A stretch of DNA of 64,000 nucleotides from Sutterella massiliensis (GCF_016899755.1 NZ_JACJJC010000007.1:87931-151930); one strand, 5' to 3'. Positions 17,339 through 26,567 are shown, counted from the stretch's first letter. Made by a program: numbers and translations. The notes: generated from the letters alone by a model not told the origin.

Positions 17339-18376
17339 TTAGGACTTCATCGCCTGCAGATACGCTTCGCTGAAGGCCGCCTGTACTTCGGCCATGCGCG
17401 CGTAATCGATGCTGCCCGCGCGTGCGTATTCGCTGTCGGGAAGGAACTTCGCCGCCGCTTCGGGCGAAATCTTCGAAAGTTCGCCGACAACGGGACGCAG
17501 GAAGTTGTCCGCCCAGAGCTTCTGCCCCTTTTCGGAAAGCACGAAGTCGATCACCTTCTGGCCGTTTGCCTTGTGCGGCGCGTTCTTCACGAGCGACATC
17601 ACGTACGGAACCTGGATCGTGCCTTCCATCGGAATCACGAACTCGATCGGCGCCTTGTCGACGTAGCGGGCGCGGTAAGCGTCAAAGTCATAGTCAAAGA
17701 GGATGGGAATTTCACCCGAGAGGCAGCGCGCGTAGGCGGTCTGCTTCGGAACGATCGGGCTCAGTTCGTTGAGCTTCTTGAAGTATTCGATTGCGGGCTG
17801 GAAGTTGTCGAGCGTGCCGCCCATGCCCTTGTTAACGGCGAGCGCACAGGCGTAGCCGACAAAGGCCGAAGACGGATCGAGGAAGCCCACCATGCCTTCG
17901 TACTTCGGATCGAGAAGGTCGTTCCAGCCCTGCGGAACCGGGAGATCTTCGAGCGCTTCCTTGTTGACCATGAGACCCACGGTACCCGCATGCACGGAGA
18001 CCCAGGCGCCGTTCGGATCCTTGAGGCCTTCGGGCACGCGCTTCCAGCCTTCGCCCTGATAGTTTTCGACGAGCCCCTGCTTCTGCGCATTGATTGCAAA
18101 CGAAATGCCCAGGTAGGCGGCATCGGCCACCGGATTCTTCGCTTCGGCGAGAATCTGCGAGATCGCCTGACCGGAATTCTTGTTGTCAACCGGCACCTCA
18201 ATGCCCGTTTCGGCCTTGATCATCTTGAGCATGTCGCCCCAGCCGCCCCATTCTGCAGGGCAGTTGTAAACGATGGCGCGGCCGCCGGCGGGCGCGGCAA
18301 AGACGCTCGAAGCGCCGAAGCCGTTCAGAAGGAGTGCGGTACCCAGAAGATTGCGTGCGAATTCACGGCGTTGCAT
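17339..18376 (-). CDS. ABC transporter periplasmic substrate-binding protein
   Basis: The 345-residue protein has an N-terminal signal MQRREFARNLLGTALLLNGF with paired arginines, possibly Tat-dependent, cleaved near FAAP. The fold is a type-2 binding protein of the iron/thiamine/2-aminoethylphosphonate group: VYNCPAEWGGWGDMLKMI near the start, then WNDLLDPKYEGMVGFLDPSSA, and a C-terminal FVLSEKGQKLWADNFLRPV. It is the first gene of the five-gene import operon that ends with a phosphoesterase. That context suggests an organophosphorus substrate. An iron or polyamine role cannot be excluded from sequence. Confidence 0.85.
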   Translation of the reverse strand: MQRREFARNLLGTALLLNGFGASSVFAAPAGGRAIVYNCPAEWGGWGDMLKMIKAETGIEVPVDNKNSGQAISQILAEAKNPVADAAYLGISFAINAQKQGLVENYQGEGWKRVPEGLKDPNGAWVSVHAGTVGLMVNKEALEDLPVPQGWNDLLDPKYEGMVGFLDPSSAFVGYACALAVNKGMGGTLDNFQPAIEYFKKLNELSPIVPKQTAYARCLSGEIPILFDYDFDAYRARYVDKAPIEFVIPMEGTIQVPYVMSLVKNAPHKANGQKVIDFVLSEKGQKLWADNFLRPVVGELSKISPEAAAKFLPDSEYARAGSIDYARMAEVQAAFSEAYLQAMKS

Positions 18377-18693
18377 GATTCTCTTTCCTTTTTGAGAAGA
18401 AGTTGGAGGCGATCATATGGAAGGGGTATGACGGTTGGGTGTCTCCTTTGTGACAATCCGATGACATTCCTCGCGAACTTGAGCTGTTTTCGCGGCAATT
18501 AGAGATGTTTTCACGATAACGAACGCCAAGCGAACTCGCCATCCGTAAATTTGCGTGCGCTTTTAGCGATACTTCGGGAACAAAAAAAGCCGACGGCCGC
18601 TACCCGCAGGCAGTCGTACGCGTCGACTTCGGTTGCCGCACGCCGCTTTCGCGGCGTGTCTTTTCTTCATTTCGGTGTTTCCGAAAGTATTTC
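18377..18693. other. Intergenic region upstream of the ABC operon
   Basis: These 317 bp lie between two minus-strand genes and should hold the ABC operon promoter and the end of the GNAT transcript. CACGCCGC at 18638-18645 and GCGGCGTG at 18650-18657 form an 8-bp hairpin followed by a T-rich stretch on the plus strand. That is the wrong side for the flanking genes. No gene is seen. Confidence 0.5.
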
Positions 18694-19119
18694 TCAGAGC
18701 GAGCGGCGCATTCTCACGTGCTCGATGCCCGCTTCCATAAAGCGTTCGCCCTCCGAAACAAAGCCCGCACGCTCGTAAAAGGGCTCGGCGTGCACCTGTG
18801 CGTTCATGAAGACCTCCTTCATGCCTGCGGCCTTGGCCGAACGCAACACCGCATCGAGAAGCGCGCGTCCGACGCCGCGCTTTCTGAAGGGGCGCAGCAC
18901 GGCAAGGCGCCCGATCTGACCGGTCGGCAGCAGTCGAGCACACCCGAGCACCATGCGCCGTTCATCCTTCGCAACAAAGTGCCGCGACGCTTCGTCCCAT
19001 TCGTCGAGCTCTTCGTCTTTGGGCACCTTCTGCTCGGCAACGAATACCATGAGTCGCACGCGTTCGCATTCGTGCTTCAGCGAATGCCAGTCGCCTTCCT
19101 CGATGTGAATGGCGGTCAT
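18694..19119 (-). CDS. GNAT-family N-acetyltransferase (YjcF/ElaA-like)
   Basis: The 141-residue single-domain acetyltransferase starts at 19119 after the strong Shine-Dalgarno GGAGGAAAAC. The N-terminal phrase VRLMVFVAEQKVPKDEELDE followed by ASRHFVAKD is typical of the YjcF branch. The acetyl-CoA site is GRLAVLRPFRKRGVGRALLD, and the end is FYERAGFVSEGE. The substrate is unknown. Confidence 0.88.
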   Translation of the reverse strand: MTAIHIEEGDWHSLKHECERVRLMVFVAEQKVPKDEELDEWDEASRHFVAKDERRMVLGCARLLPTGQIGRLAVLRPFRKRGVGRALLDAVLRSAKAAGMKEVFMNAQVHAEPFYERAGFVSEGERFMEAGIEHVRMRRSL

Positions 19120-19320
19120 CGTTTTCCTCCTACTGCACTGTTTCCAACATCGCGATGTTTGTTTACAAACGAAATGCGCGCTATTTGGTCGCAATTATGC
19201 AAAATTTGAGACGACTGGGACGCCTCGAGCACTTTCGGCTGAAAAAGTGCCGCCGTCTTAGCGCCATCTTCCGTTCACGAGCGTACTGCCCGACCAGATT
19301 CGTTACGACATCCTTTCTGC

Positions 19321-19403
19321 TTTGTAGCTACAAAATTTGTAGCTACAGCTTTTGTAGCTACTGATTTTGTAGTTATACTTTCTTTAGCTACAAATTTAGT
19401 AGA
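19321..19403 (+). repeat. 15-bp-period repeat array containing the ATPase promoter
   Basis: The unit TTTGTAGCTAC occurs at 19321, 19336 and 19351. A variant, TTTGTAGTTAT, is at 19366 and a further variant ending TTTAGCTAC begins at 19381. The period is therefore exactly 15 bp, with a degenerate sixth unit near 19396. The core GTAGCTAC is a palindrome. A sigma-70 promoter can be read inside the array: TTGTAG at 19352-19357, a 16-base spacer, TATACT at 19374-19379. The array ends 33 bases before the ATPase start, which suggests multi-site binding by a repressor, possibly the product itself. Confidence 0.85.
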
Positions 19404-19435
19404 AAGTTTGTGCCTGACTGGAAAAGGATGCCTCC

Positions 19436-20791
19436 ATGCGCTTTTATGGCCGAACCGCTGAGCTGCGAACGCTCCATGAACTTCTCGATAGTTGTCAAAC
19501 CAAGAATACTTGCCGCCTGGCTGTCGTCACAGGTCGCCGCCGAATCGGAAAAACAACCTTGATAGAGGAAGCTTTTCGGGACTGCGGCGTCCCGTACATC
19601 TATTTTTTTACTTCAGTCGGGATCAGTGAAAACGATTTCTGCGCTCGTCTGATCAAAGCCGTATCGGAGACGCTCGACATCAAATTCCCGCCGACACTCA
19701 CTGACGCGAGCGATACCTTTTCATATGTTTTGGAATTAGCCAAAAGCCATGCGTTTGTTCTGGCTATCGACGAATGTCAAGATGCAGAAAGCCGAGTGCC
19801 CGATTTTTGGTCCAAGCTTCAGAAAGCTTGGGACCTGAACAAAGACGGCGGCAAGTTGCTCCTCGTCTTGAGCGGTTCGATTCAGTCGACAATTGAGCGC
19901 GTTTTCGGTTCTGAAAGCTCGCCCTTATTCGGACGTGCAGACCTTTTTATGGTGCTGCAGCCCTTCACGACACGCGAAACGGAAGCGATTTTCTACGAAG
20001 AATTTCCTGCCGGACAAAACGAGGACTTGTTGACGCTTTATGCAGTCACGGGCGGCGTTGCTCGCTACCTGGCTTTCTTTGCCGATTGGGATGCTTTATC
20101 CAGCCGTCGACTGCTCGAGTGCATCTTTTCAGAAAAAGGAAGCTGGTATCAAGCCGAAGGCATCCTGCTTCTCAGCAAAGAGTTCCGAACGTCCACATCG
20201 ACCTACCTCACCATTCTTCAGCTCGTCGCCTCGGGCGTGAGCAAACGAAGCGAGCTCCAAGATCGTTTGGACGTGGATATTTCGCCTTATTTGCAGCGAC
20301 TTGAGACGAACTATCGACTCATAGAACGGACTGAGCCTATTTTGCAGAAAAAATCAAATCGCAATTTTCGCTACAAAATCAAAGATCCGTTCTTTCGATA
20401 CTGGTTTGCCTTCATTTCCCAAATGTCACAGCAAAGTTATATCGAAAGAGGTCTCTGGGCGCCTGCACGGGCTCATGCTGCAAAGATGCTGCCGGCATTT
20501 TTAGGACGCACGTTAGAAGATTGGTTCATCAGACGCTGCCTAGAAAATCCTGCTTGGTGCGAAGTCGGCAGCTGGTGGGATAGAAAAGGCGAAAACGAAA
20601 TAGACTTGATTGCGATCGATCGCGCGTGCAAACGAATTCTGATTGCCGAAGTCAAACTCAATCGAGACAAATACGACGAATACCGGCTGCGTAAAAAAAT
20701 CGACGTTTTCCTAGAACACCACCCGGAACTCTCGGCATTCGACATTGCCTGGCGGCCTTTGTCGATAGAAAACATGCGAGATTTAATCTGA
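19436..20791 (+). CDS. ATPase_2-type AAA protein with C-terminal DUF234 nuclease-like domain
   Basis: This 451-residue protein has Walker A GRRRIGKT (residues 33-40), Walker B VLAIDECQD near 115, and sensor stretch LLVLSGSIQSTIE. A winged-helix region follows near residues 265-300 (LQLVASGVSKRSELQDRLDV). The C-terminal domain has WWDRKGENEIDLIAID and ILIAEVKLN, that is E/D...EVK residues like a PD-(D/E)XK nuclease fold. Such ATPases are scattered, mobile-looking accessory genes of uncertain function. Base composition is lower in GC than the neighbours, it has its own repeat promoter and a terminator, and no partner gene. Horizontal acquisition is likely. A role in DNA or mobile-element biology is a guess. 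Confidence 0.85.
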   Translation: MRFYGRTAELRTLHELLDSCQTKNTCRLAVVTGRRRIGKTTLIEEAFRDCGVPYIYFFTSVGISENDFCARLIKAVSETLDIKFPPTLTDASDTFSYVLELAKSHAFVLAIDECQDAESRVPDFWSKLQKAWDLNKDGGKLLLVLSGSIQSTIERVFGSESSPLFGRADLFMVLQPFTTRETEAIFYEEFPAGQNEDLLTLYAVTGGVARYLAFFADWDALSSRRLLECIFSEKGSWYQAEGILLLSKEFRTSTSTYLTILQLVASGVSKRSELQDRLDVDISPYLQRLETNYRLIERTEPILQKKSNRNFRYKIKDPFFRYWFAFISQMSQQSYIERGLWAPARAHAAKMLPAFLGRTLEDWFIRRCLENPAWCEVGSWWDRKGENEIDLIAIDRACKRILIAEVKLNRDKYDEYRLRKKIDVFLEHHPELSAFDIAWRPLSIENMRDLI

Positions 20792-20805
20792 GTTTGCGCC
20801 GCAGA

Positions 20806-20848
20806 GAAAAAACGCTCGACCGAGAAAATTCGATCGAGCGCTTTTTTT
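20806..20848. terminator. Bidirectional terminator between the ATPase and the M16 protease genes
   Basis: AACGCTCGA starting near 20811 pairs with TCGAGCGCTT near 20834-20843, flanked by A- and T-runs. Confidence 0.85.
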
Positions 20849-20899
20849 GAAGCATTTTTGCACGCGGGCGAGGTACCGAAGTACCTCGCCACTGCAGCC

Positions 20900-23665
20900 T
20901 TACTCCGCGAAGTCCTTGCCGGCAGCCTTCGCCTTAGCGCGGTCACCCGCGAGCGCGAAGGTCATCTTCGACGGATCGGCAATGCGGCGAATCGCCTTGT
21001 TGACGTCCTCAACCGTGAGTTTTGCGATCGCATCTTCGGTCGCTTTCGAGAAAGCCCACGTGCGATCGAGCTCGAGATAGTTGAGCCAGTTGGCGGCGAG
21101 CACCGGGTCCTGGGCACGGTTGACGGCACGCGACTCGATGATGCCGCGTTTGGCTTCGGCGAGCTCATCTTCGGTGATGCCGTTTTCAAGCGCCTTCTTC
21201 AGCTCGTCGCGAAGGCTTGCTTCCGCCTGTGCGAGATTCTGCGGTGCAACGATTGCACCGATCGACCACTTCGCACGCGTGCCGAACGAAGGCAGCGAGA
21301 GGCTCGAGCCCGCACCGTAGGAGAGGCCTTCCTTCTGGCGCAGACGCGTCACGATGCGGTTCGAGAGTCCTTCGGAGCCGCCCAAAATCCAGTCGGCGAC
21401 AACGAGCGCGGGCATATCTTCGTCGGCCAAATTGGCCTTCAAGTCGACGCGCGCAAAGAGCATCGCGTTTTCCTTGTCGGGCGTATCGATCGCAAAGCGA
21501 GCCGCTTCAACGGGCTTAAAGTCGGAGATGATGCGCTCGAAAGGAACGGTCGCACGCTTCTTCTCGACGAGATTCGCGCCGAGCGCTTCAACAAGCGCTT
21601 CAGGCTCGAAGTCGCCCACCACCGCAATGGCGCCCTGCGTGAGGCCGAAGACTTCGCGGTAGTAATTCTTGACGTCGTCAAGCGTCACGGCTTCGAGTTC
21701 GGCAATGAGTTCGGCGCTCGTTTCGGTGTAGCGCGCGTCGCCCTTCGGGTACGTATTGAAGTGCTTCGTGATCGCATCGCGCCCCTTCGTCTGGGGTTCA
21801 TCCGAACGGGACTTGAGGCCCACGATCGTCTGGCGCTTCAGGGTATCGAACTCCTTCTGCGGGAAGTTCGAGGCAGTAAGGAGGTGCCCGGCGAGCTTCA
21901 CCGCCTCAACGAGGTGTTCGCGATCGGTCGTGAAGCTGAAGGGCGAGCCATCCATCTTGAGCTTCGTGAAGGCGTCGTCGATCTCATCGCGCGTCATCTT
22001 GTCGGTTCCGCGCGTGAGCATCGCTACGGCGAGCATCGGCACGGCCGCATTCGCAGCCGTCTTGTTGTTGCCGTTATTGAAACGCATGTTGACGACAACC
22101 GTTTCGCCAAGCGTCTTCTTCGGCAGCAGCGCGAGTTTCACTTTGCCCATTTCGGCGAGCGTCGTGCGCGCGTCTATGTTGGCCTGCGAGACGTCGAAGG
22201 CTTCGGCCTGCGCCCCCTCTTCGCTGAAGGTGAAGCGCTTCAGGAGTTCTTCGGCGTCGGGGGCAGGCGCAATTTCGGCGCGCTTGACGTCTTCGGTCGG
22301 CACATAGAGACCCACGACGCGGTTGTCGCGCACGAAGTAGCGCGCGGCAGCCGCTTCGATCTGATCCTTCGTCACGGCCTTCACCGTATCGCGATCCGCA
22401 AAGAAGAGCCGCCAATCGCCCAAACCGATGTAGTCGGAGAGATTCACCGCGAACTGTTCGGGATCCGAGAGCAGACGCTCGAACATCGTGGCTTGCTCGG
22501 CCTTCTGGCGGGCGAGCTCGTCGTCGCCCACGGGCTTCTGCGCGAAGGCGTTTTCGATCTCTTCCACAAGCTTCGTCTTCACTGCCTGGATATCGTCGCC
22601 CTTTTTCACCATGGCGCCGAACATCACGAAGCCGGGCTTTTGTGCAGCGATCGGCCAGCCGAAAACCTGCGTAGCCATGCCGGTTTCGACAAGCGACTTG
22701 TAAAGACGCCCCGTCGGGGCGGTGGCGAGAATTTCCGCGGCCATCGCAACGGGTTCGTAGTCGTCCGAGAGCGCGCTCGGCACGCGATAGCCCACGGCAA
22801 CGAGCTGCGTCTCGCCCTTGCGGCGGATGTAGAACTCGCGCTCGCCGTCGGCCGTAGGCTCAACGGTCCATTCCTTGGGCAGGACGCGCTCAGGCTTCGG
22901 AATAGCGCCGAAGTCTTCGGCGATCCAGCCGAGCACCTTTTCGGCGTCGAACTTGCCCGAAACCGTCAGCACGGCGTTGTCGGGCTGATAGTAGCGGCGG
23001 TAGAAGGCCTGCAGGTTCTCGATTTCAACATTCTCAATGTCGCTGCGCGCCCCGATCGTCGAGCGACCGTAGCTCTGCCAGTCAAAGAGCACGCTCTGCA
23101 TGCGCTTGAGCATGACGGAAATCGGCTTGTTTTCGCCCATTTCGTACTCGTTGCGCACTACGGTCATTTCCGTGTCGAGGTCCTTGCGCGCGATGAAGGA
23201 ATTCGTCATCGCGTCGGCCTGCCAGCCGAGCGCCCACTTCATGTTGTCGTCGTTGGCCGTGAAGGAAACGAAGTAGTTCGTGCGGTCGAGCCACGTCGAG
23301 CCGTTCATACGGAAGCCGCGCTTCGTGAACTCGGCCGTCGGATTCGGGTAATTCTTCGAACCCTTGAACATCAGGTGCTCAAGGAGGTGCGCCATGCCGG
23401 TCTCGCCGTAATTTTCCTGGCGCGAACCGACGAGATACGTCATGTTGACGGTGGCCGTGGGCTTCGATGCATCCGGATAGAGCACCACGCGCAGACCGTT
23501 GTCGAGCCGGTACTCGGTGATGCCTTCGACGGTGACGTAGGGCGACGGCAGGTCGCTTCTCATGCTTGCATTCTCCTCAGCGCAGACGCCTTGTGCGCCC
23601 GCAACAACGGCTGCCGACGCGGCGGCAGCCACAATTTTTCCAATCTTCTTTGCCTGCATCTGCAT
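20900..23665 (-). CDS. Periplasmic M16 (pitrilysin-family) zinc protease
   Basis: The 921-residue protein has a signal peptide (residues 1-29) and two tandem M16 halves. The first half carries the inverted zinc motif HLLEH (His93, Glu96, His97), with a downstream glutamate in VVRNEYEMGENKP. The second half, from about residue 500, lacks HxxEH and is the usual inactive partner, ending with LRQKEGLSYGAGSSLS. Family members degrade peptides or process envelope proteins. The ATG at 23665 follows AAGGAAC. The gene is divergent from yciB with a 295-bp gap. Confidence 0.9.
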   Translation of the reverse strand: MQMQAKKIGKIVAAAASAAVVAGAQGVCAEENASMRSDLPSPYVTVEGITEYRLDNGLRVVLYPDASKPTATVNMTYLVGSRQENYGETGMAHLLEHLMFKGSKNYPNPTAEFTKRGFRMNGSTWLDRTNYFVSFTANDDNMKWALGWQADAMTNSFIARKDLDTEMTVVRNEYEMGENKPISVMLKRMQSVLFDWQSYGRSTIGARSDIENVEIENLQAFYRRYYQPDNAVLTVSGKFDAEKVLGWIAEDFGAIPKPERVLPKEWTVEPTADGEREFYIRRKGETQLVAVGYRVPSALSDDYEPVAMAAEILATAPTGRLYKSLVETGMATQVFGWPIAAQKPGFVMFGAMVKKGDDIQAVKTKLVEEIENAFAQKPVGDDELARQKAEQATMFERLLSDPEQFAVNLSDYIGLGDWRLFFADRDTVKAVTKDQIEAAAARYFVRDNRVVGLYVPTEDVKRAEIAPAPDAEELLKRFTFSEEGAQAEAFDVSQANIDARTTLAEMGKVKLALLPKKTLGETVVVNMRFNNGNNKTAANAAVPMLAVAMLTRGTDKMTRDEIDDAFTKLKMDGSPFSFTTDREHLVEAVKLAGHLLTASNFPQKEFDTLKRQTIVGLKSRSDEPQTKGRDAITKHFNTYPKGDARYTETSAELIAELEAVTLDDVKNYYREVFGLTQGAIAVVGDFEPEALVEALGANLVEKKRATVPFERIISDFKPVEAARFAIDTPDKENAMLFARVDLKANLADEDMPALVVADWILGGSEGLSNRIVTRLRQKEGLSYGAGSSLSLPSFGTRAKWSIGAIVAPQNLAQAEASLRDELKKALENGITEDELAEAKRGIIESRAVNRAQDPVLAANWLNYLELDRTWAFSKATEDAIAKLTVEDVNKAIRRIADPSKMTFALAGDRAKAKAAGKDFAE

Positions 23666-23960
23666 TCGTTCCTTATTGGACGTTCCTTCTCGGTTCTTGT
23701 CGATCCTTATGGAAGGCAGTTACGAAATAGATGCGTCAAACAGTACCGCGCGACGTCCACTTTGAAGCTGAAGCTCGGTGCGGCAATGCGTTTCTCAATG
23801 TTACCGAAGCATTTCGTTTTCGACCTGCAACGGCAAAGTCGCGATCCCCGATCCTTGCGCGCCGATGGTATCCTTTGCCGACCGACGGCGCTGGCCTCGT
23901 CCGATCGCGCAAAGACCGCCCGTCTCCACACGACACCGCTTCGAATTGGACCACCCGCAG

Positions 23961-24566
23961 ATGAAGCTTCTTTTCGACTTTCTGCCCATCATTCTCTTTT
24001 TCGCGACATTCAAAGGCGCGGAACATTTCTCAGAAGGTTCGCTCGGACTCGCACAGTCGATTTTGGGCGACGGCATCACGGCGCTCACCGCCCCCGTTTT
24101 CCTCGCAACGATCGTCGCGATTGTCGCGACTTTCCTTCAGATCTTCTGGCTCAAGCTCAAAGGCCAGAAGGTCGAACCGACCCTCTGGATCAGCCTCGCC
24201 GTGATCGTGCTCTTCGGCGGCCTCACGCTTTACTTGAAAAACGAATGGTTCATCAAATGGAAGCCCACGATCCTCTATTGGATTTTCGGCGCCATTCTCT
24301 TTTACGGGAACCTCGCAAAAAAGAACTTCATTCGGCTGCTTATGAAGGGGCAAATCGAAATGCCCGACGCGGCTTGGGGAAAACTCCAAAGCATGTGGAT
24401 CGGCTTCTTTATTTTTGCGGGCTTTGTCAATCTCGCTGTGGCATACGCCTTTTCGACCGATGTCTGGGTTAACTTCAAGCTTTTCGGCTTATTGGCCTTG
24501 ACAATGATATTTACAATTGGCGTTGCCGTATGGATGACAAAGCAGGCATCCGAGGGCCAAAATTGA
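23961..24566 (+). CDS. yciB: YciB/IspZ-family inner membrane protein (septation protein A)
   Basis: The 201-residue protein has about five membrane helices and the family start MKLLFDFLPIILFFATFK. It also has the conserved WKPTILYWIFGAILF and the C-terminal region NLAVAYAFSTDVWVNFKLFG. YciB takes part in envelope and division processes and interacts with elongasome and divisome proteins in E. coli. The ATG at 23961 gives the conserved N-terminus. In many proteobacteria a bolA gene separates it from the parvulin gene. Here only 74 bases do, and no bolA is present. Confidence 0.9.
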   Translation: MKLLFDFLPIILFFATFKGAEHFSEGSLGLAQSILGDGITALTAPVFLATIVAIVATFLQIFWLKLKGQKVEPTLWISLAVIVLFGGLTLYLKNEWFIKWKPTILYWIFGAILFYGNLAKKNFIRLLMKGQIEMPDAAWGKLQSMWIGFFIFAGFVNLAVAYAFSTDVWVNFKLFGLLALTMIFTIGVAVWMTKQASEGQN

Positions 24567-24640
24567 CTCTGTTTTTACCGATCGGCCGCATTTCAAAAGG
24601 TCTCGGATCGGCAACCTTCAGCAATTTTCAAAGAACAACC

Positions 24641-25423
24641 ATGGATAAGAAGATTATCGTTCTCGGCCTTGCCGCCGCTCTTGCCGCCGGCACCGCCAGC
24701 GCTGAACTCAAAGCCTTCAAGGTGAACGGCGAGACCGTTTCCGTCGCCGACCAGAAGGAAATTTACGACCGCGCCGTCGCGCAGGGTCAGCCCGCGGGCG
24801 AACAGCTCGAACGTCAGGTCAAGAACCTCCTCGTCCAGCAGAAAGTTCTTCTCCAGGAAGCCAAGAAGGCCAAGCTCGCCGAGCAGCCCAACGTGAAGGA
24901 AGCGATCGAAGACGCGCGCAACCAGATCCTCATCCGCGCCCTTGCGCAGGATTGGGCCAAGAAGAACCCGGTTTCGGACGCCGATCTCAAGAAGGCCTAT
25001 GACGCCGACAAGAAGGCCTATGGCGACACGGAATACCAGGTTCGCCACATCCTCGTGAAGACGGAAGACCAGGCAAAGAACCTCATTCAGCGCATCAACA
25101 AGGGCGCCGACTTCGGCAAGCTTGCGCAGGAATTCTCCGAAGACACGAGCAACAAGGCCCAGGGCGGCCTCTTGGGCTGGGTCGTTCCGCGCTCCTTCGT
25201 GCCGACCTTCGGCACCGCCTTTACGGCGCTTAAGGCCGGCGAAGTCGGTCAGTCGCCTGTTCGCACGCAGTTCGGCTTCCACGTCGTGAAGCTCGAAGCC
25301 AAGCGTGCCGCGCAGCTCTATCCGACCTTTGAATCGCAGAAGCCCGTGATCCGCAACGCGCTCGCGAACCAGCAGGTCCAGAAGCACTTCCAGGAACTCG
25401 TGAAGAAGGCCAAGGTCCAGTAA
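24641..25423 (+). CDS. Periplasmic parvulin-type peptidyl-prolyl isomerase
   Basis: The 260-residue protein has a short signal peptide (MDKKIIVLGLAAALAAGTASA). A helical N-terminal chaperone region spans about residues 25-120. A PpiC parvulin domain follows at about 125-230: QVRHILVKTEDQA, then GADFGKLAQEFSEDTSN, GGLLGWVVPRSFVPTF and TQFGFHVVKLE. It resembles PrsA/SurA-like folding helpers for secreted proteins. The start at 24641 is chosen for the signal peptide. It probably forms an operon with yciB. Confidence 0.9.
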   Translation: MDKKIIVLGLAAALAAGTASAELKAFKVNGETVSVADQKEIYDRAVAQGQPAGEQLERQVKNLLVQQKVLLQEAKKAKLAEQPNVKEAIEDARNQILIRALAQDWAKKNPVSDADLKKAYDADKKAYGDTEYQVRHILVKTEDQAKNLIQRINKGADFGKLAQEFSEDTSNKAQGGLLGWVVPRSFVPTFGTAFTALKAGEVGQSPVRTQFGFHVVKLEAKRAAQLYPTFESQKPVIRNALANQQVQKHFQELVKKAKVQ

Positions 25424-25438
25424 TTCCGAGAGGTACTG

Positions 25439-25469
25439 AAAAAGCGCGGCAAAAGGCCACGCTTTTTTC
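25439..25469 (+). terminator. Terminator after the parvulin gene
   Basis: AAAGCGCGG pairs with CCACGCTTT, with one mismatch across a short loop, followed by a T-run. Confidence 0.75.
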
Positions 25470-25579
25470 GAAGTGCACATCGAGCACCGAACGGCGCACA
25501 AGCGGCGAATGTCGTCCGCGGTGCGCCGTTTGCCTTTTCGCCGGACGTTTGAGCCGCTGGCCGAACCGCATGCCAACAA

Positions 25580-25619
25580 AAAGCCCGTACGAAAGAAGCT
25601 ATCCTCCGAACGGGCTTTG
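25580..25619 (-). terminator. Terminator after the Sel1-repeat gene
   Basis: AAAGCCCGT and AACGGGCTTT form an 8-9-bp stem with a T-run on the minus strand, 36 bases past the Sel1 gene's stop codon. Confidence 0.8.
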
Positions 25620-25654
25620 GCGGTTCGTGCTCGACTTCGTCGGCAGCGAATCGC

Positions 25655-26419
25655 TTACTTGGCAGCCGCTTCCCAGGCTTTCGGATCGAGGTCCTTGAGC
25701 GAATCGAGCACCGCCTTGAGCGTCAGTTTTTCGGCGCGCGCCTTTTCTTCGGCGTTGAGCGCGTGGCGCAGATTGCGCGCGTCGGCCGCCGCATTGCGGT
25801 TGGCCGCCTGGCCGTCAACGGGCTTCGAGGCGGCCACGAGCAGCGTAAGCGCAGCCGGTCGATCAAGGGCAACGCCGTTGCCGTTCAAGAGCAGCTCGGA
25901 GAGCGCCATATACGCGCTCAGGTTGCCCTTGAGCGCCGCACGGTAGTACCAGCGGGCGCCTTCGGTCGGATCCTTTTCGACAAACTGGCCGAGCACATAG
26001 TAGTCGCCCATATTGCGCATCGCCTGTACGTTGCCGAGCTCAACGGCCTTCTTGTCCCAGACATACGCCTGCGGCCAGTCGAGCTTTACGCCGAAGCCGT
26101 TTCGATACGCGTGCGAGAGTTCGAGCATCGCTTCCGGATCACCCAAATAGGCGGCTTTTTCCCACCAATAGGTCGCTTCGAGCGGCTGACGCTTTTGACC
26201 GGTGAAACCCTTTTCGAGAATGCGACCGATCCAAAGCATGGCAGTCGTGTCGTCCTTTTGTGCGGCGACCTTGAGCTCCTTGAGCGCATTGACGTGATCG
26301 CCCGCCTTCAGGTAGCGAAGACCGGCTTCGGTGTCCGCAAACGCAGGCCCCGCAGCAAGAACGACCGCCGCACCCACGCCGGCAAAAAGAAGCCCGAGCT
26401 TGCTCATCTGAATTGCCAT
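25655..26419 (-). CDS. Exported Sel1-like (TPR) repeat protein
   Basis: The 254-residue protein has a Sec signal peptide ending GPAFA near residue 28. Four to five Sel1-type helical repeats follow, for example AMLWIGRILEKGFTG, AMLELSHAYRNGFGV, AMRNMGDYYVLGQFVEKD and AYMALSELLLNGNGV. Sel1 proteins are scaffolds for protein-protein contacts, and this one should act in the periplasm. It is transcribed in the same direction as the YihY gene, 148 bases downstream of that gene's end. No partner can be named. Confidence 0.85.
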   Translation of the reverse strand: MAIQMSKLGLLFAGVGAAVVLAAGPAFADTEAGLRYLKAGDHVNALKELKVAAQKDDTTAMLWIGRILEKGFTGQKRQPLEATYWWEKAAYLGDPEAMLELSHAYRNGFGVKLDWPQAYVWDKKAVELGNVQAMRNMGDYYVLGQFVEKDPTEGARWYYRAALKGNLSAYMALSELLLNGNGVALDRPAALTLLVAASKPVDGQAANRNAAADARNLRHALNAEEKARAEKLTLKAVLDSLKDLDPKAWEAAAK

Positions 26420-26567
26420 TTTCGAATTTCTCCCGGAAAAACGCCCGCACGCACGGGCAGTGCCTGGCGCGACAACGTTTCAAGCGCTGCGCGAGGCTCA
26501 ATTGCTTCACGGTAGCAAAGAATTCTTAACGCAAGCCTATCGGCGAGAAGCGCCCTGCGGCTTACGC

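Noticed and set aside
19321..19403. Repeat array as CRISPR or a plasmid origin
   Set aside because: There are no spacers of CRISPR length, no rep or cas gene, and the array coincides with a promoter.
20858..24472. A 1204-codon open frame on the plus strand
   Set aside because: It is antisense to the M16 protease and out of frame with yciB. It is rich in Arg, His and Val with no motifs, typical of mirror frames in GC-rich genes.
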